This document shows, piece by piece, positions 1 through 6,752 of a stretch of DNA of 7,971 nt; position 1 is the first letter of the stretch; each line of letters opens with the position of its first letter. The notes below the pieces were generated by a model. It searched no databases. It saw nothing but the letters and a program-made list of their open reading frames with translations, and was not told the DNA's origin. Origin of the DNA: an uncultured Eubacteriales bacterium (lineage in GTDB: Bacteria; Bacillota; Clostridia; Lachnospirales; Lachnospiraceae); contig ONWL01000121.1 in the NCBI GenBank assembly GCA_900321525.1, positions 1-7,971 of the forward strand, in the 5' to 3' direction. The translations under genes were made by a program, and so were the position numbers.

Positions 1-675
1 CCGTCTCCTTGCAACCGACTAATTCCTGTTTGACAGTCAGATTCGTCAGGCTCTTGGCATAGGCTACCGCGATCTCTTCGCTTTCCGGCCACCTCTCTTC
101 ACTCAGTTTTCTCAGACTCTCTACCGTCTCCTGACCACCGGCTAATTCCTGCTTGGCACTCAGATTCAGCAGGCTCGAGGCATAGACAACCGCGATCTCT
201 TCGCTTTCTGGCCACTTCTCTTCACTCAGTTTTCTCAGACACTCTGCCGTCTCCTTGCATCCGGCTTCTTCCTGATGGTTAGATAGATTCACCAAGCTAT
301 TGGCATATTCTACCGCTATCTCTTCGCTTTCTGGCCACTTCTCTTCACTCAGCTTCCGAAGCTTCTCTGCCGTCTCCTGACCACCGGCTAATTCCTGATC
401 GACACTCAGATTAAACAGGCTCTTGGCATAGGCTACCGCTATCTTTTCGCTTCCTGGCCACCTCTCTTCACTCAGTTTTCTCAGACACTCTGCCGTCTCC
501 TTGCAACCGACTAATTCCTGTTTGACAGTCAGATTCGTCAGGCTCTTGGCATATTCTACCGCTACCTCTTCGCTCGACCGCCACTTCTCTTCACTCAGCT
601 TCCGCAGACACTCCACCGTCTCCTTGCATCCAGCTTCTTCCTGCTTGGCACTCAGATTCGTCAAACACATTGCCA
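1..675 (-). repeat. 123-bp in-frame tandem repeat array encoding KLC-like TPRs
   Basis: Units begin exactly at 1, 124, 247, 370, 493 and 616, so the period is a constant 123 bp with no indels. The unit upstream-most in the gene (616 onward) decays after about 60 bp. Bases 1-61 are identical to 493-553. Each unit encodes 41 residues of the form SLxNLSxxQExxGxxET followed by xExLRKLSEExWPESEEIA and VxYAx. The length and the alanine/leucine spacing resemble kinesin-light-chain-type TPRs, which are about 42 residues. The array continues beyond the window, so the copy number is unknown. Confidence 0.93.
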
Positions 676-2596
676 ACAATATTGCATTGCCCTCACTGAG
701 CGTTGCTGCTGTATCAGGATCCATCAGCCCCTGGAGGATCTTGCCTTCTTTTGGATTGCTTCCATAGTCTGTAACACAGCGATCTAAAAATACAGCAAAT
801 GCCAGATTCCATTCCCCTGACCACAACAGTTCCTGCCAACTTACCAGCAGGGCTTCTCCTCCAATTCCTTCCAGCACATGATCTGCCATATAGCGCAGCA
901 CGAAATACTCCCCAATGAGATCCGGCTCTAACGGATACAGTACTCCATCGTATGAATCAGTTTCATTGTATCCGGTAATCAGTGTGCTGAGGGCATCGAC
1001 ACCTCTTTCATGCTGTATCCGGTGCAGCCGCTTGACTGCCTGTGTCAAAGGTTCTCCCAGATCCATCCCTACCTGCCAGCCGCCAGAAGCAGTGGCATAC
1101 ACCAACAGATCCCGCATGTCCAGATACAGATTGGTATCGCCCTGGCAGACCACAGTCTCCCAGTGTCTTTGATATTTTTCCAGCATATAATTCATGACTG
1201 CATTTAAATCCCATGCTTTGCAGGATCTGCCTTGTAAACAGGCATCGGTCATAAAGAGCAGCACCAAAGGACTGCACAACTCCTGTGTATGACCACCGGA
1301 TGTGATCTGCTGTGCCTGTGCATACAATTCCGCCTTGGTCTGCTGGGAAAGGACAGCTTTCTTCTGGCTTTTGGCATAGTCGTCCATCATCTGCCCATAC
1401 GCCGTTTCCGACAATGCTCCCAACGGCAACGGTGATTCTGAATAACAGAGCTGTTCTAACCTGTACCGTCTGTCATGGGCAGTGCCATACAGCTTTTGCA
1501 TCCAGTCGGTGAAGATCCAGTCTTGTCCCCTCTGCACCTTTGTCTGCCGTTCGATCAGCACGATGCGCAGCTTGTATGACCGGTCATCAGGCAGCATGGA
1601 CAGCCAATCCCCTATCTCCTGTGCCACTGTTCCGGCATAATCCACAGCAAGAAACAGATGGCAGGGGTAGTTCCACTTATGCATCGACAGGATCTGCCGG
1701 ATCTGTTCTTTCTTTAGTTCCCCATACTGCCATCCGGGATCCTGTTGGTGCATCCGCATATATTCATAGACAAATTTACTCTTGCCAAATCCCGCATTAC
1801 CGGATACGATCCAGAACGCTACCTTTGCCTCTGCCTGCCGAAAGGCATCCATCTGGTCACATTCTGCCTCACGTCCATAAAATCCGATGTCCGGATTCCG
1901 GTAATAAAAGGCTTTCTTCTGGGGTGTGATCTTTGGCAGGTTGTCGATCAGTTCCGCAAAGCTATCATTGTATGCCAGACGTTCCAACAACTCGTTCTTC
2001 ATCTGTGACAATTCCTGAGATAGTTCTCCGGTGACGGCATCTGTCACCAGGCGGGACAACGTCTTTTGTTCTGGACTGACCCCTTCTAACAACCAGTGGC
2101 GCACCAGATCAAACACCACCTGCATATATGCAGCTACCAGCTCCGGAATCCGTTCCTGTGGCAGTTCTTCCAAAGACGGTTTCCGACTTCTATGGAATAG
2201 GTTCTGAATCCACTTCCAGACACGAAACCTTCCAGACTGTTGTTCACCGCTGATTGCGGCATATGCCCGATGGATCAATTCCTGCTCTAACTGTCTGCGG
2301 ATGCTCTCTCTGGGCTCCTGCTGTACATGAATGATGTCTGCATAATATGTTTTCAGCCATCGATTCAGCAAAGTGAGATCAAATTCTTCCTGTGGCATCA
2401 GCGACTGATATGGACCTGCAAAGTATTGCATGGCATAGCCATCCAGCTGTGCCTTTAACTTTTGTCTATTGAAGATCGTTTTTCCGCTGTCTTTTCCCAG
2501 GTCTAACAGCGTATCCACCAGCCAGGATGCCGCTTCTTCTGCCAACCAGAATCCCATACTTTCTGCCTCCTCTTTTTCGTTCTTTGTGCCAGCCAT
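1..2596 (-). CDS. STAND-type P-loop NTPase with C-terminal 41-aa TPR-like repeats (3' end outside window)
   Basis: An open frame of 865 codons continues past base 1. I start it at the ATG at 2596, because AAGG (2606-2609) lies 9 nt upstream; an in-frame ATG at 2602 would leave only 3 nt. Residues 1 to about 230 are helical, match nothing I recognise, and include a cationic amphipathic stretch near 123-139 (WKWIQNLF flanked by Arg/Lys). The NTPase core has a Walker A (GNAGFGKS, G266-S273), a Walker B-like LFLAVDYAG (D319) and LRIVLIER (343-350), a pattern I know from STAND proteins carrying TPRs. EPDLIGEYF at 557-565 is also typical of that family. From about residue 646, 41-residue repeats run to the window edge. 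The gene follows rloB by 24 bp and is probably in the same operon. Its composition is roughly 50-60% GC, unlike the two AT-rich genes before it. In this family the repeats usually sense and the N-terminus usually acts. An antiviral role is inference from context. Confidence 0.85.
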   Translation of the reverse strand, partial: MAGTKNEKEEAESMGFWLAEEAASWLVDTLLDLGKDSGKTIFNRQKLKAQLDGYAMQYFAGPYQSLMPQEEFDLTLLNRWLKTYYADIIHVQQEPRESIRRQLEQELIHRAYAAISGEQQSGRFRVWKWIQNLFHRSRKPSLEELPQERIPELVAAYMQVVFDLVRHWLLEGVSPEQKTLSRLVTDAVTGELSQELSQMKNELLERLAYNDSFAELIDNLPKITPQKKAFYYRNPDIGFYGREAECDQMDAFRQAEAKVAFWIVSGNAGFGKSKFVYEYMRMHQQDPGWQYGELKKEQIRQILSMHKWNYPCHLFLAVDYAGTVAQEIGDWLSMLPDDRSYKLRIVLIERQTKVQRGQDWIFTDWMQKLYGTAHDRRYRLEQLCYSESPLPLGALSETAYGQMMDDYAKSQKKAVLSQQTKAELYAQAQQITSGGHTQELCSPLVLLFMTDACLQGRSCKAWDLNAVMNYMLEKYQRHWETVVCQGDTNLYLDMRDLLVYATASGGWQVGMDLGEPLTQAVKRLHRIQHERGVDALSTLITGYNETDSYDGVLYPLEPDLIGEYFVLRYMADHVLEGIGGEALLVSWQELLWSGEWNLAFAVFLDRCVTDYGSNPKEGKILQGLMDPDTAATLSEGNAILLAMCLTNLSAKQEEAGCKETVECLRKLSEEKWRSSEEVAVEYAKSLTNLTVKQELVGCKETAECLRKLSEERWPGSEKIAVAYAKSLFNLSVDQELAGGQETAEKLRKLSEEKWPESEEIAVEYANSLVNLSNHQEEAGCKETAECLRKLSEEKWPESEEIAVVYASSLLNLSAKQELAGGQETVESLRKLSEERWPESEEIAVAYAKSLTNLTVKQELVGCKET

Positions 2597-2620
2597 TCTC
2601 ATTTGCCTTGGTTTTATGAT

Positions 2621-3316
2621 TTATCCACACAAGTACACAATTTCATCTAACAAACGTTCTATCAGCTTATATATGTCCACAGAAGGATTCATTTCCACAA
2701 TATCTTTGTCCATGGTTTTCCCTTCTGCTTTCCAGTATGCTTCCAGTAACTTTGCATTTTCTATTGCTGACCGGATTCTCTCGTTTCCATTGCTCCCTAA
2801 GATCTGCCCAATTATCCCTTTCTCTGCTTTTTTCTTTTTATATGTGGTCACGCCTAAATATTGTGCCATTAATCGGATGATTGCTCTCTTGCTGTTATCA
2901 TGATCCGGTTTTAAATTTTGAAAATGCATCACCAACCATGTTTCAAATAACAAATTAGAATAATCCAAAATATACTGATGATCGGAATGTTTCATCAGTG
3001 TAATGACCTCTTGAATATTCTCAGGTGCATCACAATCAAACACCAGATGTTTTTCATAATACACATATTTGCGGGCATTTTCATCATCACGCAAAAAATC
3101 TTCTGCAAAGTCATACACATGCATGGCATTCCCTTCTGCATTGATTGGTTCAATCACCACATCTGAATATTTCGCACGCAGATTATAATTGATATATTGT
3201 CTGAAATAATCTAAATAATTGTACTCCGTATATCCTTCACAAAATATCAACAACTTCCCTGCATTTTCCGGCTTTGGATTGGTGATTGTTCGCTCTCCAT
3301 TCACTAGTCTGGGCAT
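2621..3316 (-). CDS. rloB: RloB/AbiLii-like protein with Toprim-like motifs
   Basis: A 231-aa protein when started at the ATG at 3316. That start has AGGTGA six bases upstream, inside the end of the ATPase gene. A GTG at 3322 would overlap the ATPase stop but would have no room for an SD. Recognisable RloB features are LLIFCEGYTEYNYL with E27 near the N-terminus, VFDCDAP with D94 and D96, FETWLVMHF from F124, and a closing NPSVDIYKLIERL around residue 210. The glutamate plus DxD pattern is what Toprim-type nuclease folds use to bind metal. RloB proteins pair with RloA ATPases in Campylobacter restriction loci, and the family is the AbiLii part of lactococcal AbiL. The gene lies 2 bp after the ATPase stop, so the two are almost certainly co-translated. 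It is AT-rich. The family call is firm; nuclease activity is inferred. Confidence 0.92.
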   Translation of the reverse strand: MPRLVNGERTITNPKPENAGKLLIFCEGYTEYNYLDYFRQYINYNLRAKYSDVVIEPINAEGNAMHVYDFAEDFLRDDENARKYVYYEKHLVFDCDAPENIQEVITLMKHSDHQYILDYSNLLFETWLVMHFQNLKPDHDNSKRAIIRLMAQYLGVTTYKKKKAEKGIIGQILGSNGNERIRSAIENAKLLEAYWKAEGKTMDKDIVEMNPSVDIYKLIERLLDEIVYLCG

Positions 3317-3318
3317 AT

Positions 3319-4599
3319 TCACTCACCTGCCATTTCATGATACAGATCTTCTTCCCGAATCACGGGAATGGCACCATACTTACCTGACATATAATCTTTG
3401 GAGAAACTGGCATCCGATCTGGCTTTCACATCTGCTAATGTATATAACGAGGATTCACCACGTACATTCTTTTCCACAAATGCAATTTCATCTCTTCGCA
3501 GTTGATCTTTATTCATCAAAGAAATATCATGTGTGGTAAAAATCAACTGTGCTTTTTGATTCATTTTGCCCTCAAATACATCTACAATAAACTTCGTCAA
3601 AATAGGATGCAATCTGGCTGACAATTCGTCTACAATGAATACGCCACCATTTTCAATGATATTAAATATCCTTTGTATAAATGAAAAATACCGGATGGTT
3701 CCTGACGATTCCATATCCAAGTCGAACTCCTCCTGCCGCACCACTTTTCCGCTGGCATCATACACGTCGTGTATGGTCTTGATTTCAAATGGATAACGCT
3801 CTTTTGTTTTTTCATCCACGTTTTCCTCTATACGCAATCCAGCGATTCCGATGTCTGCCATCTGTATAAATTTTTCAATGGTCTTTTTGTACGCTGCATC
3901 CTCTGCAATTCGTCTGGAAAAATTCACCCCTGATACCACACCTTTTACGCTTCCCTCCAGAATCAATTCAAAATGTACATTGAATTTGCTCTTCAGATAT
4001 TGTTTCAGACCATCAATAATCTGTTTCACTTCCCCCTCTCCAAAATAATCTAATGCACCCACATAGAGCCGATCTTCTCTGTTCCTGCCTATTTTCTTCA
4101 GTTCATCCTCATATTTTTTTCCATATGTCATGTGATTTTCCTGACGTTCAAATACCAGTTTGTCATCCACCAACAGCCACTCTTCTTTAATCCTGTATTT
4201 CTTTTCTTCCGGAATATCATGAATGGAAAACCCATATTGATATGTTTTCTGATCATGATAAAACAGTATCTCAAATTCAGAATCATCATTTGCCTCTTCG
4301 CTTAACCGAAACGTACTCCGGCGAACATTGGGCATCTTATCCCCAAAATCCAATTCATCCTCTCTATTTCCTGCATCAAAAAACTGATTATAAACAAAGC
4401 TTTCAAAATAATAAAGAGCACTAATCAAATTGGATTTTCCACTGGCATTTCTGCCAAATATAGCCAGTGTTTTTACTACCTTGTTTGTTTTACTATCCAA
4501 AACATGACTTTTCATATTCTTATATGAAACCGCCCTCATATCCAAAATCGTTTCGTCCTTAAACGACGCAAAATTTTTGAACCTGAACATAATCAACAT
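3319..4599 (-). CDS. rloA: AAA/ABC-type ATPase, RloA/AbiLi-like
   Basis: A 426-aa soluble ATPase of the OLD/RloA kind (COG1106-like). The N-terminus FRFKNFASFKDE is the usual opening strand of these SMC-related ATPases. Walker A is GRNASGKSN at 49-57. An ABC-signature-like ESSGT lies at 297-301, Walker B is GVFIVDE at 319-325 with H331 just after it, and the switch histidine is in FTTHD (H357). The C-terminus has YMSGKYGAIP, common in this family. The start at 4599 is supported by GAGGG about 6 nt upstream; an ATG at 4590 is less well placed. It is the first gene of the operon, with its own promoter, and is followed by rloB after 2 bp. Known pairs of this type are thought to sense phage infection and license the partner effector; that role here is inferred. 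Composition is about 27-38% GC in the lines counted, well below the flanking genes. Confidence 0.93.
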   Translation of the reverse strand: MLIMFRFKNFASFKDETILDMRAVSYKNMKSHVLDSKTNKVVKTLAIFGRNASGKSNLISALYYFESFVYNQFFDAGNREDELDFGDKMPNVRRSTFRLSEEANDDSEFEILFYHDQKTYQYGFSIHDIPEEKKYRIKEEWLLVDDKLVFERQENHMTYGKKYEDELKKIGRNREDRLYVGALDYFGEGEVKQIIDGLKQYLKSKFNVHFELILEGSVKGVVSGVNFSRRIAEDAAYKKTIEKFIQMADIGIAGLRIEENVDEKTKERYPFEIKTIHDVYDASGKVVRQEEFDLDMESSGTIRYFSFIQRIFNIIENGGVFIVDELSARLHPILTKFIVDVFEGKMNQKAQLIFTTHDISLMNKDQLRRDEIAFVEKNVRGESSLYTLADVKARSDASFSKDYMSGKYGAIPVIREEDLYHEMAGE

Positions 4600-4683
4600 A
4601 CTTATCCCTCACTTTCAATATGTTAGTAAATTCTTCCCTGTATATTCCTGCCATGGGTCTCTGTTTGAAATCCTTATATAAAA

Positions 4684-4712
4684 ATGATACCTAAATTATA
4701 TTCAAAAATCAA
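4684..4712 (-). promoter_or_regulatory. Sigma-A-type promoter of the ATPase-RloB-STAND operon
   Basis: Reading the minus strand, TTGATT (4707-4712) is followed by a 17-base spacer and TATCAT (4684-4689). This predicts a start near 4677 and a 5' leader of about 78 nt before the ATPase ATG at 4599. The surroundings are very AT-rich. A short perfect inverted repeat, AGTTTcAAACT at 4754-4764, lies about 40 bases upstream of the -35 and could be an operator, but it is too short to be convincing. Confidence 0.6.
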
Positions 4713-4860
4713 TCAAATATTCGTATTTTTCGATTATTTTATTTGTTTTTCATAGTTTCAAACTCAAATTTTATTTTTATTAACGTGATTTTCGATTTTA
4801 TTCTTTCGTCACAACACACTTCCCCCCACAAGCCAAAGCGCCTGGCTGTTTTTACATACA

Positions 4861-4896
4861 CAAACCCCCCGGAACACCTGCGTCTTCCAGGGGGGT
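4861..4896 (-). terminator. GC-rich hairpin after the zinc-ribbon lipoprotein gene
   Basis: Bases 4864-4874 and 4885-4896 form a stem of a six-G/C run plus GGAA/TTCC with one bulged base (4889) and a 10-base loop. On the minus strand the stem is followed by only TTTG, so the U-tract is weak. It sits 11 bp past the lipoprotein stop and upstream of the defence-operon promoter. The rest of the intergenic stretch 4600-4906 holds that promoter and AT-rich sequence, with no gene that I can see. Confidence 0.55.
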
Positions 4897-4906
4897 ACAC
4901 CTCCTG

Positions 4907-5740
4907 TTACTGCTTTTCTCCGCATTCCGGGCAGAATCTGGCGCCCGGATTGAGTTTTGTGCCGCAGTTTGGACAAAACCGCCGTCCTGTGCTGTTCTGC
5001 ACCTGGTTTACATTTTCCTGCTGCTTTAGTTCTTCCTGCACTGCATGCAGATACTTGGCTTTCACTTCTTCATCTAATACCGGATAAAACAGCCACCGCA
5101 GGTCAAATTCATATTTTTCAACAAGCCCGATGGCACCTTCTATGCTGACCGCATACAGCTGTTCTTCGTTGAGGGGATGGTCTGCATCCGCCATCTCTGC
5201 AAACTCTGCCATGATGTCAATGTCTAAGCATACCCCCGGTATCATATCATAACGTGCTTCGCCTGCTTCCGCATCCAGAATCCACTCTGCGGTATGATAT
5301 TCATCTGCTTTCAGGCGCCCACTGATCTGCCGCTTCAGCAGTTCCTCACAAAGCACCTGCGGATCGATAGCAAACTCCCAAAAGTCAATGGAAATGTACA
5401 GCTGGACCTGCGCAAAAAATATCTTTCTTGCTTCTTCTGTCTCAAGAGAAGCGGCCAGTTCCTCTTCTGTGGCATCAATGTATCTGCCCGGTTCCAACAT
5501 GATGTCATATGTGCCGCCCGGCACCAGTTCTTCCAATGTATCCTGCACATACTGCATACCTGCCGCACACAGATCTGATTCCAGAAACCGTCTCCGCTTG
5601 GCATGATACTGCCGGTTCTTTTCTCCAAGTTCTTCCAATAACTGCTCATGTTTCTGCTGCTGCTTTTCTTTCCATCCACAACCATTCATGAACAACAGCA
5701 GACATACCGCCAATAAGAGCATTTTTCCTTTTCGTTTCAT
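4907..5740 (-). CDS. Lipoprotein-like protein with C-terminal zinc ribbon
   Basis: A 277-aa protein. I chose the ATG at 5740 because GAGAGG lies 6 nt upstream and the protein then opens with a classic signal: MKRKGK, a hydrophobic run LLLAVCLLLFM, and NGC with Cys21 as a candidate lipidation site. The frame is open upstream to 5839, but that extension would bury the signal and overlap the preceding ORF. The middle (about 30-245) is acidic and helical, without a domain I recognise. The C-terminus has two knuckles, CPNCG (C256, C259) and CPECG (C270, C273), which form a zinc-ribbon motif of the zinc_ribbon_2 kind. Zinc ribbons are usually cytosolic, so an exported one is odd. The start overlaps the stop of the 60-aa ORF by 4 bp (ATGA), which implies translational coupling. 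Function unknown. Confidence 0.82.
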   Translation of the reverse strand: MKRKGKMLLLAVCLLLFMNGCGWKEKQQQKHEQLLEELGEKNRQYHAKRRRFLESDLCAAGMQYVQDTLEELVPGGTYDIMLEPGRYIDATEEELAASLETEEARKIFFAQVQLYISIDFWEFAIDPQVLCEELLKRQISGRLKADEYHTAEWILDAEAGEARYDMIPGVCLDIDIMAEFAEMADADHPLNEEQLYAVSIEGAIGLVEKYEFDLRWLFYPVLDEEVKAKYLHAVQEELKQQENVNQVQNSTGRRFCPNCGTKLNPGARFCPECGEKQ

Positions 5741-5919
5741 ATGCCACCTCTCATTTCCGCTTGCCGCAGCCTGTACCTTTTCAGTTTGCCGTTTGGCTGT
5801 CTGTGCCTCTGCTCGCCATGCAGCGCTCCGTTTTCGCATCGTTTTCCCTGCTTCTCCAACCGCCTGTCATAGATGCGCCAAATCAGGAAGAGGGAGAGGC
5901 ACATCGTTTCTCTAGCCAC
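5737..5919 (-). CDS. Small ORF, 60 aa, unknown function
   Basis: A GTG-started ORF beginning on the base directly after the stop of the upstream membrane-protein gene and ending in an ATGA overlap with the lipoprotein gene. AAGG lies 8 nt before the GTG; an in-frame ATG at 5904 has a poorer SD. The product has a short hydrophobic start (MCLSLFLIWRIY) and then a very basic tail rich in Arg, Lys and Gln. I do not recognise it. The exact packing between two better-supported genes is the main argument that it is translated. It could instead be only a coupling device, or a chance ORF. The other frame that opens here, an N-terminal extension of the lipoprotein, looks less likely. Confidence 0.45.
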   Translation of the reverse strand: MARETMCLSLFLIWRIYDRRLEKQGKRCENGALHGEQRHRQPNGKLKRYRLRQAEMRGGI

Positions 5920-6360
5920 CTATTTGACCTTTGCATCCGGACAATGGGATGTGATATAATTCCAGACAAACTCATACTGATGCGGCTCTGCATAAATGGT
6001 ATTACGCTGTAATACATTATTGACTTTGATCAAGTCGTTCCGGCGTTTCGCAATCACTGCCTTCACATCCGAATAGCGGGATACAAAGGTATCTCCTGCC
6101 GCCACTGCCAGACTGGTGCCCACCATGGTGAGGTTCCGGTTTAACAAAGACAGGACAAATCCGGCAGTCGCCAGTTTTTGGGCACGTTTGCGTTCCTCCC
6201 TGGTCTGAAGCGTAACCACCTGATCTTCTGTCATCAAAAATCCAAAGGTATACCGTGCGCCATGAGACAGCATCAGGATACACCAGGCAATGAGAGATAA
6301 GACCATGAAAAATCCGCCAACGGCAAAGGCTGGTACTGCAAATGCCTGGAATGCATCCAT
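5920..6360 (-). CDS. Membrane protein with PH-like C-terminal half, hypothetical
   Basis: A 146-aa protein whose ATG at 6360 has an excellent SD (AGAGGTGA, spacing about 4-7 nt). One clear transmembrane segment covers roughly residues 9-32 (VGGFFMVLSLIAWCILML). The remainder resembles Firmicute proteins with a bacterial PH-like fold, with FGFLMTEDQVVTL as an early strand and then VKAVIAKRRNDLIKVNN, NTIYAEPHQYEFVWNYI and a final HCP motif. The family match is from memory of the pattern and is tentative. It is the first gene of a three-gene unit with the 60-aa ORF and the zinc-ribbon lipoprotein, which suggests the products act together at the membrane. Confidence 0.75.
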   Translation of the reverse strand: MDAFQAFAVPAFAVGGFFMVLSLIAWCILMLSHGARYTFGFLMTEDQVVTLQTREERKRAQKLATAGFVLSLLNRNLTMVGTSLAVAAGDTFVSRYSDVKAVIAKRRNDLIKVNNVLQRNTIYAEPHQYEFVWNYITSHCPDAKVK

Positions 6361-6482
6361 CGGATCACCTCTTTATGAAATTGACATGGATAAGAAAAAT
6401 TTTCCAAAACAAAATAGAAAGTTCAGAAAAAAAAGCAGTCGATTTTCATACGTTTTTTCCGTTGCATCATAAATACTCATTT

Positions 6483-6511
6483 ATTATAGCATAAATTTCA
6501 GACTATTTGGA
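6483..6511 (-). promoter_or_regulatory. Extended -10 promoter for the membrane-protein/lipoprotein unit
   Basis: The minus strand has TGC directly before TATAAT (TATAAT at 6483-6488, TG at 6490-6491). This is a perfect -10 with the extended -10 element. The -35 at the right distance is weak (TCCAAA, 6506-6511), as is usual for extended -10 promoters. It predicts a start near 6476 and a leader of about 115 nt before the ATG at 6360. Confidence 0.65.
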
Positions 6512-6630
6512 GTATGTTTTCCGTTTTTTTGCATAAAAATAAGTGATTGCCTCACACAAAATGACACATCTGTTTTTGCAATCGTCATCGTTCCAAACAA
6601 GTGAAACACAGTCATTCACAAACCTGCTTG

Positions 6631-6663
6631 CTGTAGGCAACGTGTGGGCAACATGTAAGCAAC
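6631..6663. repeat. Three 11-bp tandem repeats in the intergenic region
   Basis: The units at 6631-6641, 6642-6652 and 6653-6663 follow the pattern NTGTRRGCAAC with 2-4 differences each. The array lies between the rpsI terminator and the next promoter, about 120 bp upstream of that promoter's -35. A possible hairpin pairs GATTGC (6545-6550) with GCAATC (6578-6583). I find no credible gene in 6512-6687. Confidence 0.6.
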
Positions 6664-6687
6664 GCCTGATCAATTATGAAAAAGGCA

Positions 6688-6720
6688 CAAAAAAAGAACC
6701 GTTGAAAATCAACGGTTCTT
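6688..6720 (-). terminator. Intrinsic terminator of the rplM-rpsI operon
   Basis: On the minus strand a perfect 11-12 bp stem (AGAACCGTTGA paired with TCAACGGTTCT, loop TTT) runs straight into seven Ts (6689-6695). It lies 33 bp past the rpsI stop codon. This is a textbook rho-independent terminator. Confidence 0.95.
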
Positions 6721-6752
6721 CGTAATATACTTGATGAAAAAGTACAAAATAA

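Noticed and set aside
1..675. Regular repeats as a CRISPR array or non-coding satellite
   Set aside because: The period is 123 bp with no spacer/repeat division, and the frame stays open and continuous with the STAND gene.
501..1929. Plus-strand ORFs opposite the STAND gene (501-767, 915-1172, 1312-1512, 1540-1929)
   Set aside because: Antisense shadows of the long minus-strand gene. They encode no recognisable domain and have no plausible SD context.
3317..3322. GTG at 3322 as rloB start
   Set aside because: The AGGTGA motif ends directly at this GTG, leaving no spacing; it is well placed for the ATG at 3316.
4831..4852. Plus-strand hairpin AGCCA/TGGCT followed by GTTTTT as a terminator
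   Set aside because: The stem is only 5 bp and no plus-strand gene precedes it.
4600..4906. Retron or other non-coding RNA upstream of the ATPase gene
   Set aside because: There is no reverse transcriptase in the window. The region is AT-rich with only a promoter and the terminator hairpin of the upstream gene.
5741..5839. N-terminal extension of the zinc-ribbon protein to the ATG at 5839
   Set aside because: It would hide a good signal peptide, ignore the SD before 5740, and cover the preceding small ORF.
6543..6725. Plus-strand 60-aa ORF in the intergenic region
   Set aside because: It crosses the tandem repeat and ends within the rpsI terminator hairpin, with no SD and no recognisable features.
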